Shown here: piece by piece, positions 45,870 to 58,008 of the stretch
How the letters are laid out: each line of letters begins with the position of its first letter
Position numbering within the stretch: the stretch's first letter is position 1
Assembly (NCBI RefSeq): GCF_032854445.1
Contig: NC_088295.1
Span: forward strand, 2,980,501-3,044,500
Direction: 5' to 3'
Source of the DNA: Liolophura sinensis
Lineage: Eukaryota > Mollusca > Polyplacophora > Chitonida > Chitonidae
DNA length: 64,000 bases
Program-made: the position numbers and the translations under genes
The notes under the pieces: model-generated
What the model was told of the DNA's origin: nothing
The model's input: the letters and a program-made list of their open reading frames with translations, nothing else
Databases searched by the model: none

Positions 45870-46727
45870 GTGGCATTGATTTAATTTCGAATTTAATAGC
45901 ATAACGAATGTGTCCCAAGAAAACAAACACCTAGAAATGAATTAAAGCCAGCAGGATTTGAGCAGCCGGGTAAACTTATTCAATCACACTTTGCTGTATC
46001 CAAGTAAACTAACAATTTTACTTCGGTGCAGTTTATTTGCATTTCAGTATTTACATATAGCTACCAACTTTTGTTTCAGGAAAGAGAAATGAAAAAGAGT
46101 GAGGAATGAGAAAAATGTCATCATCAAACTTAATTCTGATACATGCATACTCAGTTATACAAAATACAACAAATTTGTTTATTATGCAAAGTATATCACT
46201 TGATTTGTAATACAAAAATTGCAAATTCAGGAGGCTTAAGTGTATGAAGTAAATTCACTCAAATCAGCAATGTCCTGATTTTCTGGTGTTGATAAAAAAG
46301 GAAACATGGGTGAGTTTTTATATACAAGATAAGAATGAACACAATATATGGAACAATCATCAACATGAAATTCTGAGAAGTACACAATCTCTCAAAGGTG
46401 GCTTTGCAACCGGTGTGCCTTTCAATAAATCACACTGGATTCCGACAGTTCGCACTTGCGGCTTTTTGAATCCGTCGTGAAATAGAAGAAATAGGTAAAT
46501 AATATCACATTATTATTTCCAGTATGTATCGGTTTTGAATTTCGGTAGAATCTAGCGCAGGCCGAACAAGACAAAATCAGTCAAGAGGAAAAGATAAACT
46601 TAAATAATGTGTGTACATGTAATTTACTGAAATGTTAAGAGAGTTTGACATATATTCAAGTATTTGGCCAAGTAGTAAATATAAGCTTTACATCTAATTT
46701 ATACAAGTCATGAAAGACAGTCACCTC

Positions 46728-46838
46728 TTAGATTTGAAAGCTGTCAGCTTCTGAAGGTAAAGGACAGTTCTCTCCAGATGTCTCAGGATCAGCATTCTCC
46801 TCGTCTTTTTCAAATTCCTCCTTGAGTTCATCTACTGT
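46728..46838 (-). pseudogene. Terminal exon of a - strand gene inside the element
   Basis: After the acceptor CACCATGTAG (read on the - strand) a frame of 36 codons gives TVDELKEEFEKDEENADPET then SGENCPLPSEADSFQI and TAA. It is very acidic and looks like a protein tail. It lies downstream of the THAP frame on the same strand, so it may be the last exon of the same gene, but the phase of the THAP donor does not fit directly; intervening exons may be lost. Confidence 0.45.
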
Positions 46839-46866
46839 CTACATGGTGAAAAAAGTGTTTAAATAC

Positions 46867-46869
<3 letters not shown>

Positions 46870-46958
<89 letters not shown>
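46870..46958. repeat. (TA)n microsatellite
   Basis: About 44 TA units, inside the Kolobok-like element. Confidence 0.98.
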
Positions 46959-46959
<1 letters not shown>

Positions 46960-47217
46960 TAGGTACTAGGTGAAAGTGAACGGGCCTTACCTAGGGAGTT
47001 TGAGAACTACTGTTTGAGTTTGAGATGTGACTAACTTTTAATAATTTAACATTCCCAGCTTCAGTTATTCTGCCCTAGACTAAAGCACCATGCTAAAAAT
47101 ACATATAGCTTGCAAGACAAGCCGCAGAATTCTTTGAAATAAGAAATAATATTATTTACTGGTAATTAGGTCGGCTACATACAACAGGCCTATATATTAT
47201 ATACACAATATTTGCTT

Positions 47218-47637
47218 TTAGCCTTTCCGTTTGCAACATTTGTTATTGTTAAAATAATTAACTGGGAAAAATCCTCTTTTTATCACAATATTCAAAAATT
47301 CATTTTGACATTTACCCTTTTCTGATTTCGTTTTGTGAAAGCTTTTCTGTGGGGTGCGTTGAAAGGACAAACAGGTTGTTGTTGTTGTTTCGAAAGGACT
47401 TGACATCTTAACTGTCAGGGGAATGTCCGGCACATCTCCTGTTATTAGCGGCGTTTCTGCATTTTCATAGCCCAAGCTAGCCAACTTCTCCAGGTCTCGA
47501 TCAAACATGCATTTGGAGAAATGCCTGCTGCACAGTTTGTTGTGGTACTTGAGATCCTTTGGAAAGGCAAAAAAAGAAATTCCATCTCCCTTGACCAGCT
47601 GACTACTGTTTCCGTAAGCTGCACATATCACAGGCAT
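47218..47637 (-). pseudogene. THAP zinc-finger domain remnant
   Basis: The frame starts MPVICAAYGNSSQLV and has SFFAFPKD and LCSRHFSKCMFDRDLEKL, matching THAP (C2CH DNA-binding) landmarks in order. The second zinc Cys (normally CAAYGC) is missing and about 25 residues with the conserved Trp between FPKD and LCSRHF are absent, so the finger cannot fold as is. The frame runs on to KRKG and a stop, with a possible donor (GGTAAAT) at 47,315. The ATG lies about 300 bases inside the transposon's right end, where a transposase gene would start. Confidence 0.6.
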
Positions 47638-47943
47638 GACTATCTCTCAAGAATTTGCCAAACAACAGTAAATTCGGGTCGAAGTGAATGCTTTCTTCGT
47701 CACATGTTTACAGCTTTTTTTACATATGCACGTATCGAGCCAGCGCCTTCTTAAGTCACGGACCCGGCAGCCTCGCCTTGAAATTCACAATATGCATATT
47801 CAGTCAACAGTCTTCTTCACTGACTGCCGCAAAACGACTACCCACAAGCCGTGTATGGTTAAAGGGGCCCAAATACTATCAACAGGAACTTTTAAACAAT
47901 CTGGAGGCACAAAATATAGAAATTCCTGACAGTATTCCTTTAA

Positions 47944-50605
47944 CCTCAGCGTAGCGTGTAAACAGGCCGATTTGGAAAGCTCGACCACACTACGCAGTAT
48001 GTTTTGCTATTTGAATGTCAGTGAATGTCAGTTCCCTAATGAGTGAATCCCTAACAAAAAAATACAGAATATGAATGAAATAAAACACCAGAAAAAATGA
48101 ACTTATTTACGAATGGGTGTGTATATTGATACGGACAATGAGAAAATAACTATTTATGTAGTAGGGTGTTCACGATTTTCTCGTCTTTCTCAGCCTCTGA
48201 ATAAATCAGCTAGGCCGAAGTTTATAAGCTATAAAAGTTTCTGGTGAATAGACCAAACCTGTTTGGCCATTCTCTGTCGGGTCTCCACACGCTCCAATGC
48301 ATATGGTAAATAGATGGTACTTAGCGTAGCAGAGTTGGCGTCTATGTATTGTACACACTAATCAACTATCCAGCCAAAAATACAGTAATGATTTAATGAT
48401 TAATATACTAGTATATCATTCCTCATTCGCTAGTTAGCACATCTTTGTTTGATACAGCCAATTAGTGTGTTGACCGTACTTAATATCAATCTCACTGAAG
48501 AATTCGTAAATAAATTGACATTAAGCCCTTGAGCTATTTAACACACACTTTTAGCCAGAGACGTACATTATAGGGATCCACACAGGCTTTAGTTTTTCGT
48601 TTATTTTGTTTGAGGAAGTGAATAATCGGTGAAAACATGTGGTGAGATCTACGCTAACGATCCGAGTGTGTGAAGAAGCGTGAAGCTATCGCCCTGCAAG
48701 TGTGTTTTATCTGACAATCAGTGAATAGAAACATCTCACCTGCGAATTGCCATTTGGAAATGAATCACGTCGCTGACATATCGGGAGGAAAAGGGATTTC
48801 CGGTAGACGTGTGTGTTTGTGGTATAGTTGTGTTGGTCCCTTGTTTTATATGTAACATACTACTTGTATATAACATACGTTAGGAATCCATGGCGACAAG
48901 CCCAAGTGAAAAAAACTGATAAATTAGAGACAAGTATTATTCACCCTCAAAACAATTATCATATTACAACGTTTCTAAACCGTCCACTGTGCATGACTAC
49001 ATCAAGGGGCCAGCAAAACACACCTGAAGTTTTTAAAAACAGCGCACGTGTAAAAGTAATCCGAATAATGATCGAAACTCTATTAGACATCTGAAGTATT
49101 GTCTTTGCAACAGAGAGGAAAAGGCAAAGCCAAAGACACTGTCAAAGTGAATTAGAGCAAAGTAGCCGTTGTGCAGTTGAGATTGGCATCAGATATGTCT
49201 AACCGTGGAAAAAGACAGCATTCACCAATCCTCAGTCATAATGGTCGTTTCCGGGATAAGTTTTACGCTGCTGTCACAAATTGCGTCTTGTGTAACTTTC
49301 ATGACAACACAGTGAAGAGGCATGTCAAAGATGTCACAACGTCAATAATCACGAAGCAAATTTCGACTCTTCGCACCATTACTTAAAGGCACATACTAAA
49401 ATAAACGAATTTTGGTGATTTTCGATTTTCTTTTGTGTAACGTAAAAGGCACAAAGATTACAAATAATAAACTTACAATTCGACCGTAACAGTTTCCGAT
49501 ATCCGTGTAAATTTAAAATGCCCCGATTAGATCTCGTCTGTGAAAGATATTCCAACGTACATCCAAAAACTTAAACACTAAAAGCAATGGTGAGGGAAGT
49601 GTGCTCAAATTGACAGTCTATACACAGTTGCCGTCCTGTGAACGCTGGAACGGTTCCATTTCGCTAATAAAATAAGACGGGGTGGATGGGAGGTTCTGGG
49701 TTGTGCAACCTTCTCTGATTACTTCTAAATTTAACGGCTCACATTTTCCGAGGGCAAAGGCAAATTGGATTTACGTGCTGGTTAGGCAGTTAAGTTTAAA
49801 GGTGATATATTTACTATTACCGACATGTGGCCAATAGGCCCTTATCCAGTGTATCAATCAACAAGCATCTGGGTTAAGCGAAACATGCAAGCGATGGGCG
49901 TGAACAACTTGTGCTCAATGATGGCAGACATCTCCCGTGATGCAGAACTCATACAAGAATAACGGCGCTGTTTGAGCAGTGTTTTACAATCAACCGTTTT
50001 TCCTCCAAGTCGACGGATGCCTCTGCGTTTTGCGCTTGGCTCCATCACGCTTAGCTACCGTCACGCAGACATAGAATATGACCCGAGCTGAAGAAGTTGT
50101 AGGCCTGAGTCTGCCGAAATCAGCTCCACATGGTCATCAAATTCTCGGCAACGCTCCCATCTCAGGAAGTACCTTCCATTTAAGCTTCAACTGAATCCAC
50201 AAGTTTCTCAAGGAAACAAAAATCGTTCACTTCTGACAGGTTTTTTTTGTTTGACTTAAAATCATAATTCCTCACAAAACCGGCATGTTCAAATTTAGAG
50301 CTGGAACTATCATGGAGAAGTGCTAGCGGGAAATGTGCTATTATTGGTCAATAACTGTCACGTGACAGTATTTCCATACTTGCCGAAAATCATAACACAA
50401 CCTATTTCATAATGGTATGTTAGAATAGAAGAAGAAGAATACAATGCCCAGCAGACGGGTGTTGCAGGACTGCCGAGTTCTCAAACTGTGGACGTGTCTC
50501 GTCTGCTTTGAATTATCTTCGTGATTAAACAAACTACGTTTTATTTCTTAAATAAAACAAACCCAATGCCGCCAAATATTCAATGTAAAGCCTAGATCAG
50601 AATGT
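47944..50605 (+). other. Spacer, no gene seen
   Basis: No exon chain, SINE or array recognised. A perfect 16 bp palindrome ACTGTCACGTGACAGT with an E-box core lies at 50,354-50,369. A 71-codon frame at 49,171 has no recognisable domain. Confidence 0.4.
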
Positions 50606-50721
50606 TCAAAAATAAAAATAGGTAAGAATGTTCAAAAGTAAAAACTTCCTGGGAATGTCCAAACATCTTGCTAGAAAATGTTCAAATCTCAAACCTTGCT
50701 CGGAATTTTCAAACCTAGATT

Positions 50722-50861
50722 TTTTTTTTTTTTTTTTTTTTTTGATTGGTGTTTTACGCCGTACTCAAGAATATTTCACTTATACGACGGCGGCCAGCAT
50801 TATGGTGGGTGGAAACCGGGCAGAGCCCGGGGGAAACCCACGACCATCCGCAGGCTCTGCC
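50722..50861 (-). mobile_element. SINE (family 1) 3' fragment, antisense, in the 27 bp array
   Basis: Poly-T then GATTGGTGTTTTACGCCGTA and the family 1 body in antisense, truncated before the tRNA-like head. Target-site duplication CAAACCTAGATT is at 50710-50721 and 50862-50873. Confidence 0.93.
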
Positions 50862-51378
50862 CAAACCTAGATTAGAATGTCCAAACGTAAATTCCAGGTC
50901 AGAATGATCAAATGTAGAAACTTCCTCGAAATGTTCAAATGTGAAATCTCGCTCGGAATGCTCAAATGTGAAACCTTGATCGGAATGCTCAAATGTGAAA
51001 CCTTGATCGGAATGCTCAAATGTGAAATCTTGCTCGGAATGCTCAAATGTGAAACCTTGCTCGGAATGTTCAAATGTAAAATTTAGGTTAGAGTGATGAA
51101 ATATAAAACTCTCCTCGAAATATTCGAATGTGAAATCTTGCTCGGAATGCTCAAATGTAAAACTTTGCTCGGAATGCTCAAATGTAAAACCTTGCTCCGA
51201 ATACTCAAATGTAAAATCTTGCTCCGAATACTCAAATGTAAAACCTTGCTCCGAATACTCAAATGTAAAACCTTGCTCCGAATGCTCAACTGTAAAACCT
51301 TGCTCCGAATACTCAAATGTAAAACCTTGCTCCGAATGCTCAAATGTCACACCTTGGTCAGAATGTTCAAATGTTAAA

Positions 51379-51645
51379 GGGGGCTTCCGTGGCTCAGTTG
51401 GTTAGCGCGCTAGCGCAGCGCAATGACCCAGGAGTCTCTCACCAATGCGGTCGCTGTGAGTTCAAGTCCAGCTCATACTGGCCTCCTCTCCGGCCGTACG
51501 TGGGAAGGTCTTTCAGCAACCTGCGGATGGTGGTGGGTTTCCCCCAGGCTGTGCCCGGTTTCCTCCCACCATAAATGAAATGTGAAAAAGTGAAATATTC
51601 TTCAGTACGGCGTAAAACACCAATCAAATAAATAAATAAATAAAT
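51379..51645 (+). mobile_element. SINE (family 1), full length, in the 27 bp array
   Basis: The head is GGGGCTTCCGTGGCTCAGTT, the B-box-like motif GAGTTCAAGTCC, and the tail GTAAAACACCAATCAAATAA with AAATA repeats. Target-site duplication CAAATGTTAAA is at 51368-51378 and 51646-51656. Confidence 0.95.
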
Positions 51646-52164
51646 CAAATGTTAAAACTGGGTTGGTTATCTATAGCTTAGCCAGTAAGCCATATTAAAC
51701 CGCAGAGTACAACATTGTACAAATATATCCAGTGTAAGATAAATGATATCATATTTTCTAAGAATTGTTTTTTGTGAAATAGAACAAAGTGCCATTGTGA
51801 CAATGAAATAAATTCTAAGTTCATTTGACCGGTGAAGTTAGTCGTTCCACAAGCATCGATAAATGTAACATCCATTATTAGACATAATTTCCTTTTATCA
51901 GGTAAGTATCAAACACATTTAGCAAAACTATCCATAATGAATGCTACTCCTACATGTGTGACATCATATATCAACTTTGGAACGTCCATAAATTCCACTC
52001 TCAAGATCACTAGGATGAATTAAAAAAAGATGCGAGAAAGATGATACTATGTTTCAATTTGATTAGAATCAAATTTATTTTACCATGAAACTATTTTAAG
52101 TTTATCTTGATTGTTTATCCGTGATTCTGCAGAACATGAATTAAATTTAACTTCAACCCTCATT

Positions 52165-52385
52165 TATTTATTTGATTGTTGTTTAACGTCGGTGCAAATG
52201 TTTAGAGAATGACGCGTTCTCACGTTTAACATATAGATGTACCCACGCGATACTATTGGGAGACAAGTGAAAGCAGGGGAATACAAGAGTTCCCTGTCCC
52301 AAGCCGGGTTTGAGCCTGTACCTCGTTTGTCCTAGCGACTGAAAAGCGAGGTTAACCTCTTGGCTTTGGTAGGCTCGCCAGGTCA
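52165..52385 (-). mobile_element. Possible further SINE type, antisense
   Basis: It starts TTATTTATTTGATTGTTGTT and ends near GGTAGGCTCGCCAGG. In reverse it has a tRNA-like head (AGAGGTTAACCTCGC) and a B-box-like GGCTCAAACCCGGC. Only one copy is in the window, so the family status is inferred. Confidence 0.5.
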
Positions 52386-52389
52386 TACA

Positions 52390-54620
52390 TGGTTCAGATC
52401 ATGATGATATACATTTAGATTTGGAAATAATATTTGAAAATATGAACATATAAGTAAACAAGGGTCTGGGTATAAATGTACCAATCCTGTTATAGGGAAA
52501 TACTGCAGTATCATCCTTTATTCCTGCTCTGGGGAATGTAAACATCCGGATAAAGTGTAGACCCCCAGCGCTCTGTGACCAGGTCGCCAGAGAGGAAGTA
52601 CCGGGTGAACTAAACACAGCGAGATACAATGAGGAGTTGAATCTGGTTAGTCAGGAATGACTGAGTATACTGGTCAGTCAGATTGAGTACACCAGTAAGT
52701 CAGGCTACACACACTGTGACTGGCCACACCCGTCAGACCTGATTGGTTAGTTTCTGTTCCCACGGGGTTCCTCACTGACTCAGGGGTTTGTCGTTCTGCG
52801 GAGTGATTTCTTCTCCTCGGTTCTTTTAATCCATACAAAACAATCCATGGACAATGGTCCACGTCGAACAACTGACAGAGATTACCACCAACCAAAACAC
52901 GATATCGTCTAATCTGGGCGAGTTCATCCGGCCAAATCGCCAGCCGAGCAACATTGCTGACGTCATGAACGTGAGACTGGTAAACAAACTCAGTCATAGA
53001 TACTCACATGCATTTCTATCCCGTCATACATATTACAAGTAGTAAAGAATTACAAGGTAAGGCGTTCAATAACCGCCGACTCAGTATATGAGTAAAGCAC
53101 GAAAATATGTATTTGTTTTGTCTGCAAATATTAGTTGTTTTGATCGTTACAAATGACCATTGAGTTATTTTCCTGCCATACAATGTACTCCCTGCGTGTC
53201 CTTGATCGCTGACTCATGATACTGGAGCCCTGTTTCTCAACTCAGTTAATCGGCTCTGATCACGGAGGTCTCAAGACCGAATCCAGCACTCGCTAGTTTG
53301 ATCACGCTGCCTTACATCTTAAGCATCTTAAGTACATCTGGTACCTGGTTATCTTCATTAATTAACCTTGCCACCTGCAAGTGATAGATTTTTAAGCATA
53401 ATTTTAAAACTTCTATCAGATCAGTAAATTAATATCAGTTGCGAGTGTCTGCTATGTAATGTGTATCCGTATGAAAGTGGGCTATCCTTATTATACATTA
53501 TTGCTGAACTATCGTCATTGTAGCGTTACAGCCTAATCGTCCATTCATTCATTCTACCAACTATTCCCAGATACTGGTCTTGTGTTAAAAAATTCATGTT
53601 ACAAAGGACACGCTTGATAGCAAAATTCATGAGACATAGATCGCTTATATAAAACTTCATGCGAAAGCGGAAATAATCAAAAAAAACAAAAAAAAAAACA
53701 AAAAAAAAACAACAAAAAACAAAACAAAAAACACATGAAATGGCTATAAAGATAAGTATCCAAGCGTAATGCTTACGGGTTACACAAGAGATACAGTTAT
53801 TCAATACTGACATGTCCTGCATGCAAAAGTAACATACCCAACACGTGTATACTGTCACATGACTCAGTGCAGAGGCCAAGTAACATATATTGCTCAGTCA
53901 TTGTTCTCATCAGGAAATGTGCTCACATTGTCGAGATACAAGGAACAATGTGACAGCTTTAACCACAGCGGATCGTGGTCAGACTGAGAACACAAAACGT
54001 CTTTTCGTTTTGTATGTGAATGACTTCCCGTCTTCTTTGATGTCAGCTACATCAAATCAAACGTGTCTGCGTTTGCAGATGATGTGGATCATTTTAATTG
54101 GGAAGATTACGAGACCTGATTTCCTACTTGATATTGGTGGGAACTAACGATTAAATACTTGAGATTAGAATTGAGGTCAACAGTTTGCAGCTTAATAATT
54201 AAATAAAAGTTCCAATTTTTCTGAGTAAAACTCATTTTTGTTTGTCCGATAGGTGTGCCCTTTCACGGCCACCTCATCATTGCGTGAACTCACAACCTGG
54301 TTATCAATTTATAGACGAACTATAACGTGGAAAGTAGCACCGTCCAGATACATGTGCATTCTGTATCAGAATTCTTTATAAACAAACCTCTGTTATTATT
54401 TGATGATCAGTGGCATGAGGTGGACGAGCAGGTTTTATTGATGTTCCTCATCACTTATCTTTTATAAGTTGTTCTTATATAGGAAAGGCTCTCATCATCT
54501 TGTTCAGGTTTAATAACGTTTTACTTTCAATTTGTTTTTTATACAAAATGCTCAATTATACCAGGCTTTCTTCGACTTTTCGAGCTTCATATCAAGATAA
54601 ATATGACAGAAATGTAATGC
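52390..54620 (+). other. Spacer, no gene seen
   Basis: An A-rich low-complexity run lies at 53,679-53,732. A 107-codon - strand frame at 52,674-52,997 has no recognisable domain or splice partner. Confidence 0.4.
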
Positions 54621-54624
54621 TTGA

Positions 54625-55015
54625 ATCGCGCAACCAAATTACAGTGTACGTTTAACGTTCTGTTGTGATAAATGATAGAAATGAGTCAAATTACGGTGTA
54701 CGTTTAAGGTTCTGTTGTGATAAATGATAGAAATGAGTCAAATTACGGTGTACGTTGAACGGTCTGTTGTGATAAATGATAGAAATGAGTCAAATTACGG
54801 TGTACGTTAAACGGTCTGTTGTGATAAATGATAGAACTGAGTCACATTACGGCGTACGTTTAACGGTCTATTGTGATAAATGATAAAATTGAGTCAAACT
54901 ACGGCGTGCGTTTAACGGTTTATGATGATAAATGATAGATTTGGGTCAAATTACGGTGTACCTTTAACGGTCTGTTGTGATAAATGATAGAATTGAGTCA
55001 AAAGTTCTGTTAAAG
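54625..55015 (+). repeat. Minisatellite, ~52 bp unit, about 7.5 copies
   Basis: The unit contains GGTCTGTTGTGATAAATGAT then AGAAATGAGTCAAATTACGG. Mostly substitutions separate the copies. Confidence 0.95.
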
Positions 55016-57665
55016 TGCACACCAACAATGGAAATGATGAAACATAAGTTGACACAGTCAAGCCTTGAGTTGTGTAATAATTGACGATATCCGTAAGTAT
55101 GGTGAATGAAGAGTCAGTGCAGTTGTTTAAATTAATCTCATTCTTCCAAGTCCTCGTGCTGAGTTGTCAGCTGAGTGTATATCTGTGTCGTTTGAATTAA
55201 TTATGGTCAAGCCAAGAAACCATATAAACACATTTTCTAACGACCAGATTTGCAATATTGTAAAGGTCATGAGGTGTAAATTTTGTTCTTGCTCATTGGC
55301 GACATTTTGACTATTCTCTGTTCACTGGATTCAAACAATGTGTATAATACTGTGGTTGCATCGTCATGGTCGGTGTCCTCACAGTAAGACATGTATGCTA
55401 ATGTGTCCCCCGTGTGACATGGATTTTCAGTGACGAGAAGCCCGCGGGCCTGGACTTTACCTAACCGCGATAACACGGCTCTTATAACCGAGATAATTAC
55501 CCAGCTCATTGCCACTGGCACCCAGGCTCAAAAGCCAAAACAATGAGATTTCAAACACTAGGCTCCGGAGCCAATTTTATGATTTGTATTTGGATGCGTG
55601 TGGTCAAATAATACTTGCAAATGAAACCTTAAGGTGCCAAGAATTAATAAGCCACTGGATGCCGTAATTAGGCCAGTAGTGCCCCACAATCAGTCCATTC
55701 CTCATTGGCTATAGTTTGTTTGTGGTCGATTTTTTTTCTAAGAAAAAAAACACACACACACACACACAAAACACACAAAAAAACACACAAAAAACACACA
55801 CACACACCGAAAACCACTTCGTAATTGTCAAGCTAATGAGTTTCTTCGGGCTGTGCATAAACAATGGCGATCTGTATGAGAGTGTTATTGTTTTCTGAAA
55901 TGATGTTATTTTTTCCAGGCAGGATTACATCTTTTTTACCCAGAAATACACCATGGCAACATATTAACTGTATTCACTAATTACTACATGTGTCTCAATA
56001 GTCTAAAATTTTGTACGTGCTTTACACAATATGCCCGAGATCAATGAGGTCAAATGTTCGAATCCGCCAGCTGCCTTGGGTAAGAAGGTGATTTTCTCTG
56101 GGCTCTATTCAATTTCCTTCCATGGCCTCTACCACAATTTCGATAAGAACTATAATGAATAAATAAATACGTCTTCGATTTTAGATTCAGTTCCGGGGAC
56201 AGTTACGGTTTAAATGTCACAGTATTGATCAACTGAACGTTCTGAAATGATATACGACCAGCTTGTCATCGCATCATCTCACCCATCTCGCCCCATTCGA
56301 TATTTACTAAAAAGGAGGTGGCCCGTGGAATGCAACTTAAACTCTCCCTTAACCTCGATCTATCGGGTCGTGCGAGTAAACATGGGTGGGTAGTAGTCCG
56401 CATGACTTATGATTTCTATATAACAAAAATGTATTAAAAGATAACAACAAAGTCAATGGGAACATTCTGTACTCATTCAGGGCATTAAGAGGAAATGGAG
56501 AAACTGCAGTGAAAGTAAAGTTGCCGTCGACCAGTGGACTTTGACTATGGCTTATCTTAGTTGTAAATACTCATCGCTGTTTTTCACGTTTTGACGGAGA
56601 TCTAATAGTGCATTCTTGGGGTTCCACACTGCCTATAGCCCGGGGTCACCCGGGAGCAATCACCCATTTCATACTATAGAACAAAATAACGAATGAAATA
56701 GATGTCTGAAAAACAAATTATTCACCCTATAGTAGTAAATTATACGTAATTGTAAAGGAATGTTAAACACGTCATAAACATCACAATTTATTTGAATTAC
56801 ATATTGGTTTACTTGAAGGTATTCGTTTAGACAAGTAAGATGGGTGTCAATTTCTAGCAACTAAACAAAAAATTTCGAACGGTTGTGTAATGACTAAACA
56901 ACATTTAACAAGACTTTCATCTAGTATCTATGACCATGGCTAATATTTTAATCAGCTCCACTAATGATCACACGTAGGGTACACAATGTAAACTTGTCAG
57001 GGTCTGTGATCGTGACACACTCACACAGTGTACAGTGATAGCTACGGTTCACGCTATAGTCCGTACAAATTGACCTGACGCCCGGACTGTGGCCAGGTCG
57101 TACAACTGTCACGACCTGATTTACTCCGTCAATCTATGAATGGAATGCCACAGATCGATCCGCACGACCGTGGGCACTTACGTCATCTACATCTACCCAC
57201 CAGTGCCTGGTCATAAATACCTGTGATAAAGTTAAGCGTCTCGGAGGTCTTTACTAAACATACGGTGTCAACACTGTCATTCGAATGCACGTGCAACCTG
57301 TTGTTTACTAAATACAAAATGGCGTAGGAAAAGTAAAATCACAAAGACAAAACAAGCTGAATTAATAATGAATAGTTTTGCTTTAATTTTAAGTTTAAAT
57401 GTGGCACACGATTTGCCAGATGCCTATCTTAAACGGAAACAAACCGGATATGAACTGTTAAAAACCAACCCAATTTGAAATTGGCGAACGTGAAGTAGGT
57501 AGTGTGTCTGGCGGCGATTTCCGATGATGAAGAGAAGTTGTAAGTCACAGGAATGAGTTGTCACTTTCGAAGAGGTATGATCGTCTGAGTCTACGTCATA
57601 AAAAAAATACAGTGAGAGTTTCTGTGTCAGCTCCTGGGCGCATGTTCAACCCCCACCCCTTCTCA
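55016..57665 (+). other. Spacer upstream of the second chitinase gene
   Basis: A CA-rich low-complexity run lies at 55,749-55,807. No exon chain is convincing; a - strand frame at 55,267-55,521 looks protein-like but has no domain I know. The last few hundred bases are the likely upstream regulatory region of the gene starting near 57.7 kb. Confidence 0.4.
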
Positions 57666-57669
57666 CCTG

Positions 57670-57677
57670 TATATAAA
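57670..57677 (+). promoter_or_regulatory. TATA box of the second chitinase gene
   Basis: TATATAAA in a GC-richer context (CACCTGTATATAAAGGCCAC). Transcription would start near 57,700. A 5' UTR exon then runs to a donor GTAACA after 57,871, and intron 57,872-58,008 ends in TCAACTAG directly before the start codon. Confidence 0.7.
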
Positions 57678-58008
57678 GGCCACCCCGACTCATTAATAAC
57701 CATATCTACACCTGATACTCTCTACTGCACGTGTTTGAATTTTACACTTGACTGGAGGCATCCCTCGTGATTGAGGTTTAAGACGACTGACCAGCCCTGT
57801 GACCACCGCCTCGTCTACACACCTCGTCAGACTCATAGTAACTTCCCCAGGGAGGAAGAGAAAGCGTCAAGGTAACAACATCTAAAACTTACCAGTGCCC
57901 CATGCTGTCATGTGTGTCTATCTGAGCTACCAACATTGTATTCGAAATCAATCAGCGGAAGAGTTTAATACCTGTATGTTTAACTGTTGTTATTTTCTCT
58001 TCAACTAG

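Larger units (their letters stand above)
44491..47943. mobile_element. Kolobok-like DNA transposon with TTAA ends and THAP-domain remnant
   Basis: Perfect 17 bp inverted ends TTAAAGGAATACTGTCA at 44491-44507 and 47927-47943. TTAA target duplication, termini starting AGG and a THAP-domain gene inside are together typical of the Kolobok superfamily; P elements also carry THAP but make 8 bp duplications, and no 8 bp duplication is seen here. Inside lie a THAP reading frame starting near the right end (- strand), a - strand terminal exon (46728-46838), and a P2X7-C-like exon on the + strand near the left end. No intact transposase frame is visible, so this copy looks dead. A homologous copy elsewhere in the genome would confirm the borders. 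Confidence 0.6.
50606..51665 (+). repeat. Minisatellite, 27 bp unit, with two SINE insertions
   Basis: The unit is close to GAAACCTTGCTCGGAATGCT then CAAATGT, most regular at 50,930-51,350. As nine codons it keeps frames open on both strands (for example EHSEQGFTF on the - strand over 198 codons). The longest frame runs into an inserted SINE, so I do not call it coding. Confidence 0.95.

Noticed and set aside
44491-47943. P-element assignment
   Set aside because: THAP occurs in P elements too, but no 8 bp duplication flanks the ends, whereas TTAA at both ends fits Kolobok.
50754-51350. - strand frame of 198 codons with EHSEQGFTF repeats
   Set aside because: It is the 27 bp array read in frame and its C-terminal part runs into an inserted SINE.
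52674-52997. - strand 107-codon frame (WPDELAQIRRYRVLVGG)
   Set aside because: A possible donor exists inside it but no partner exon or domain was found.
55267-55521. - strand 84-codon frame with a protein-like middle (GDTLAYMSYCEDTDHDD)
   Set aside because: No recognised domain, and neither end joins a second exon that I can find.
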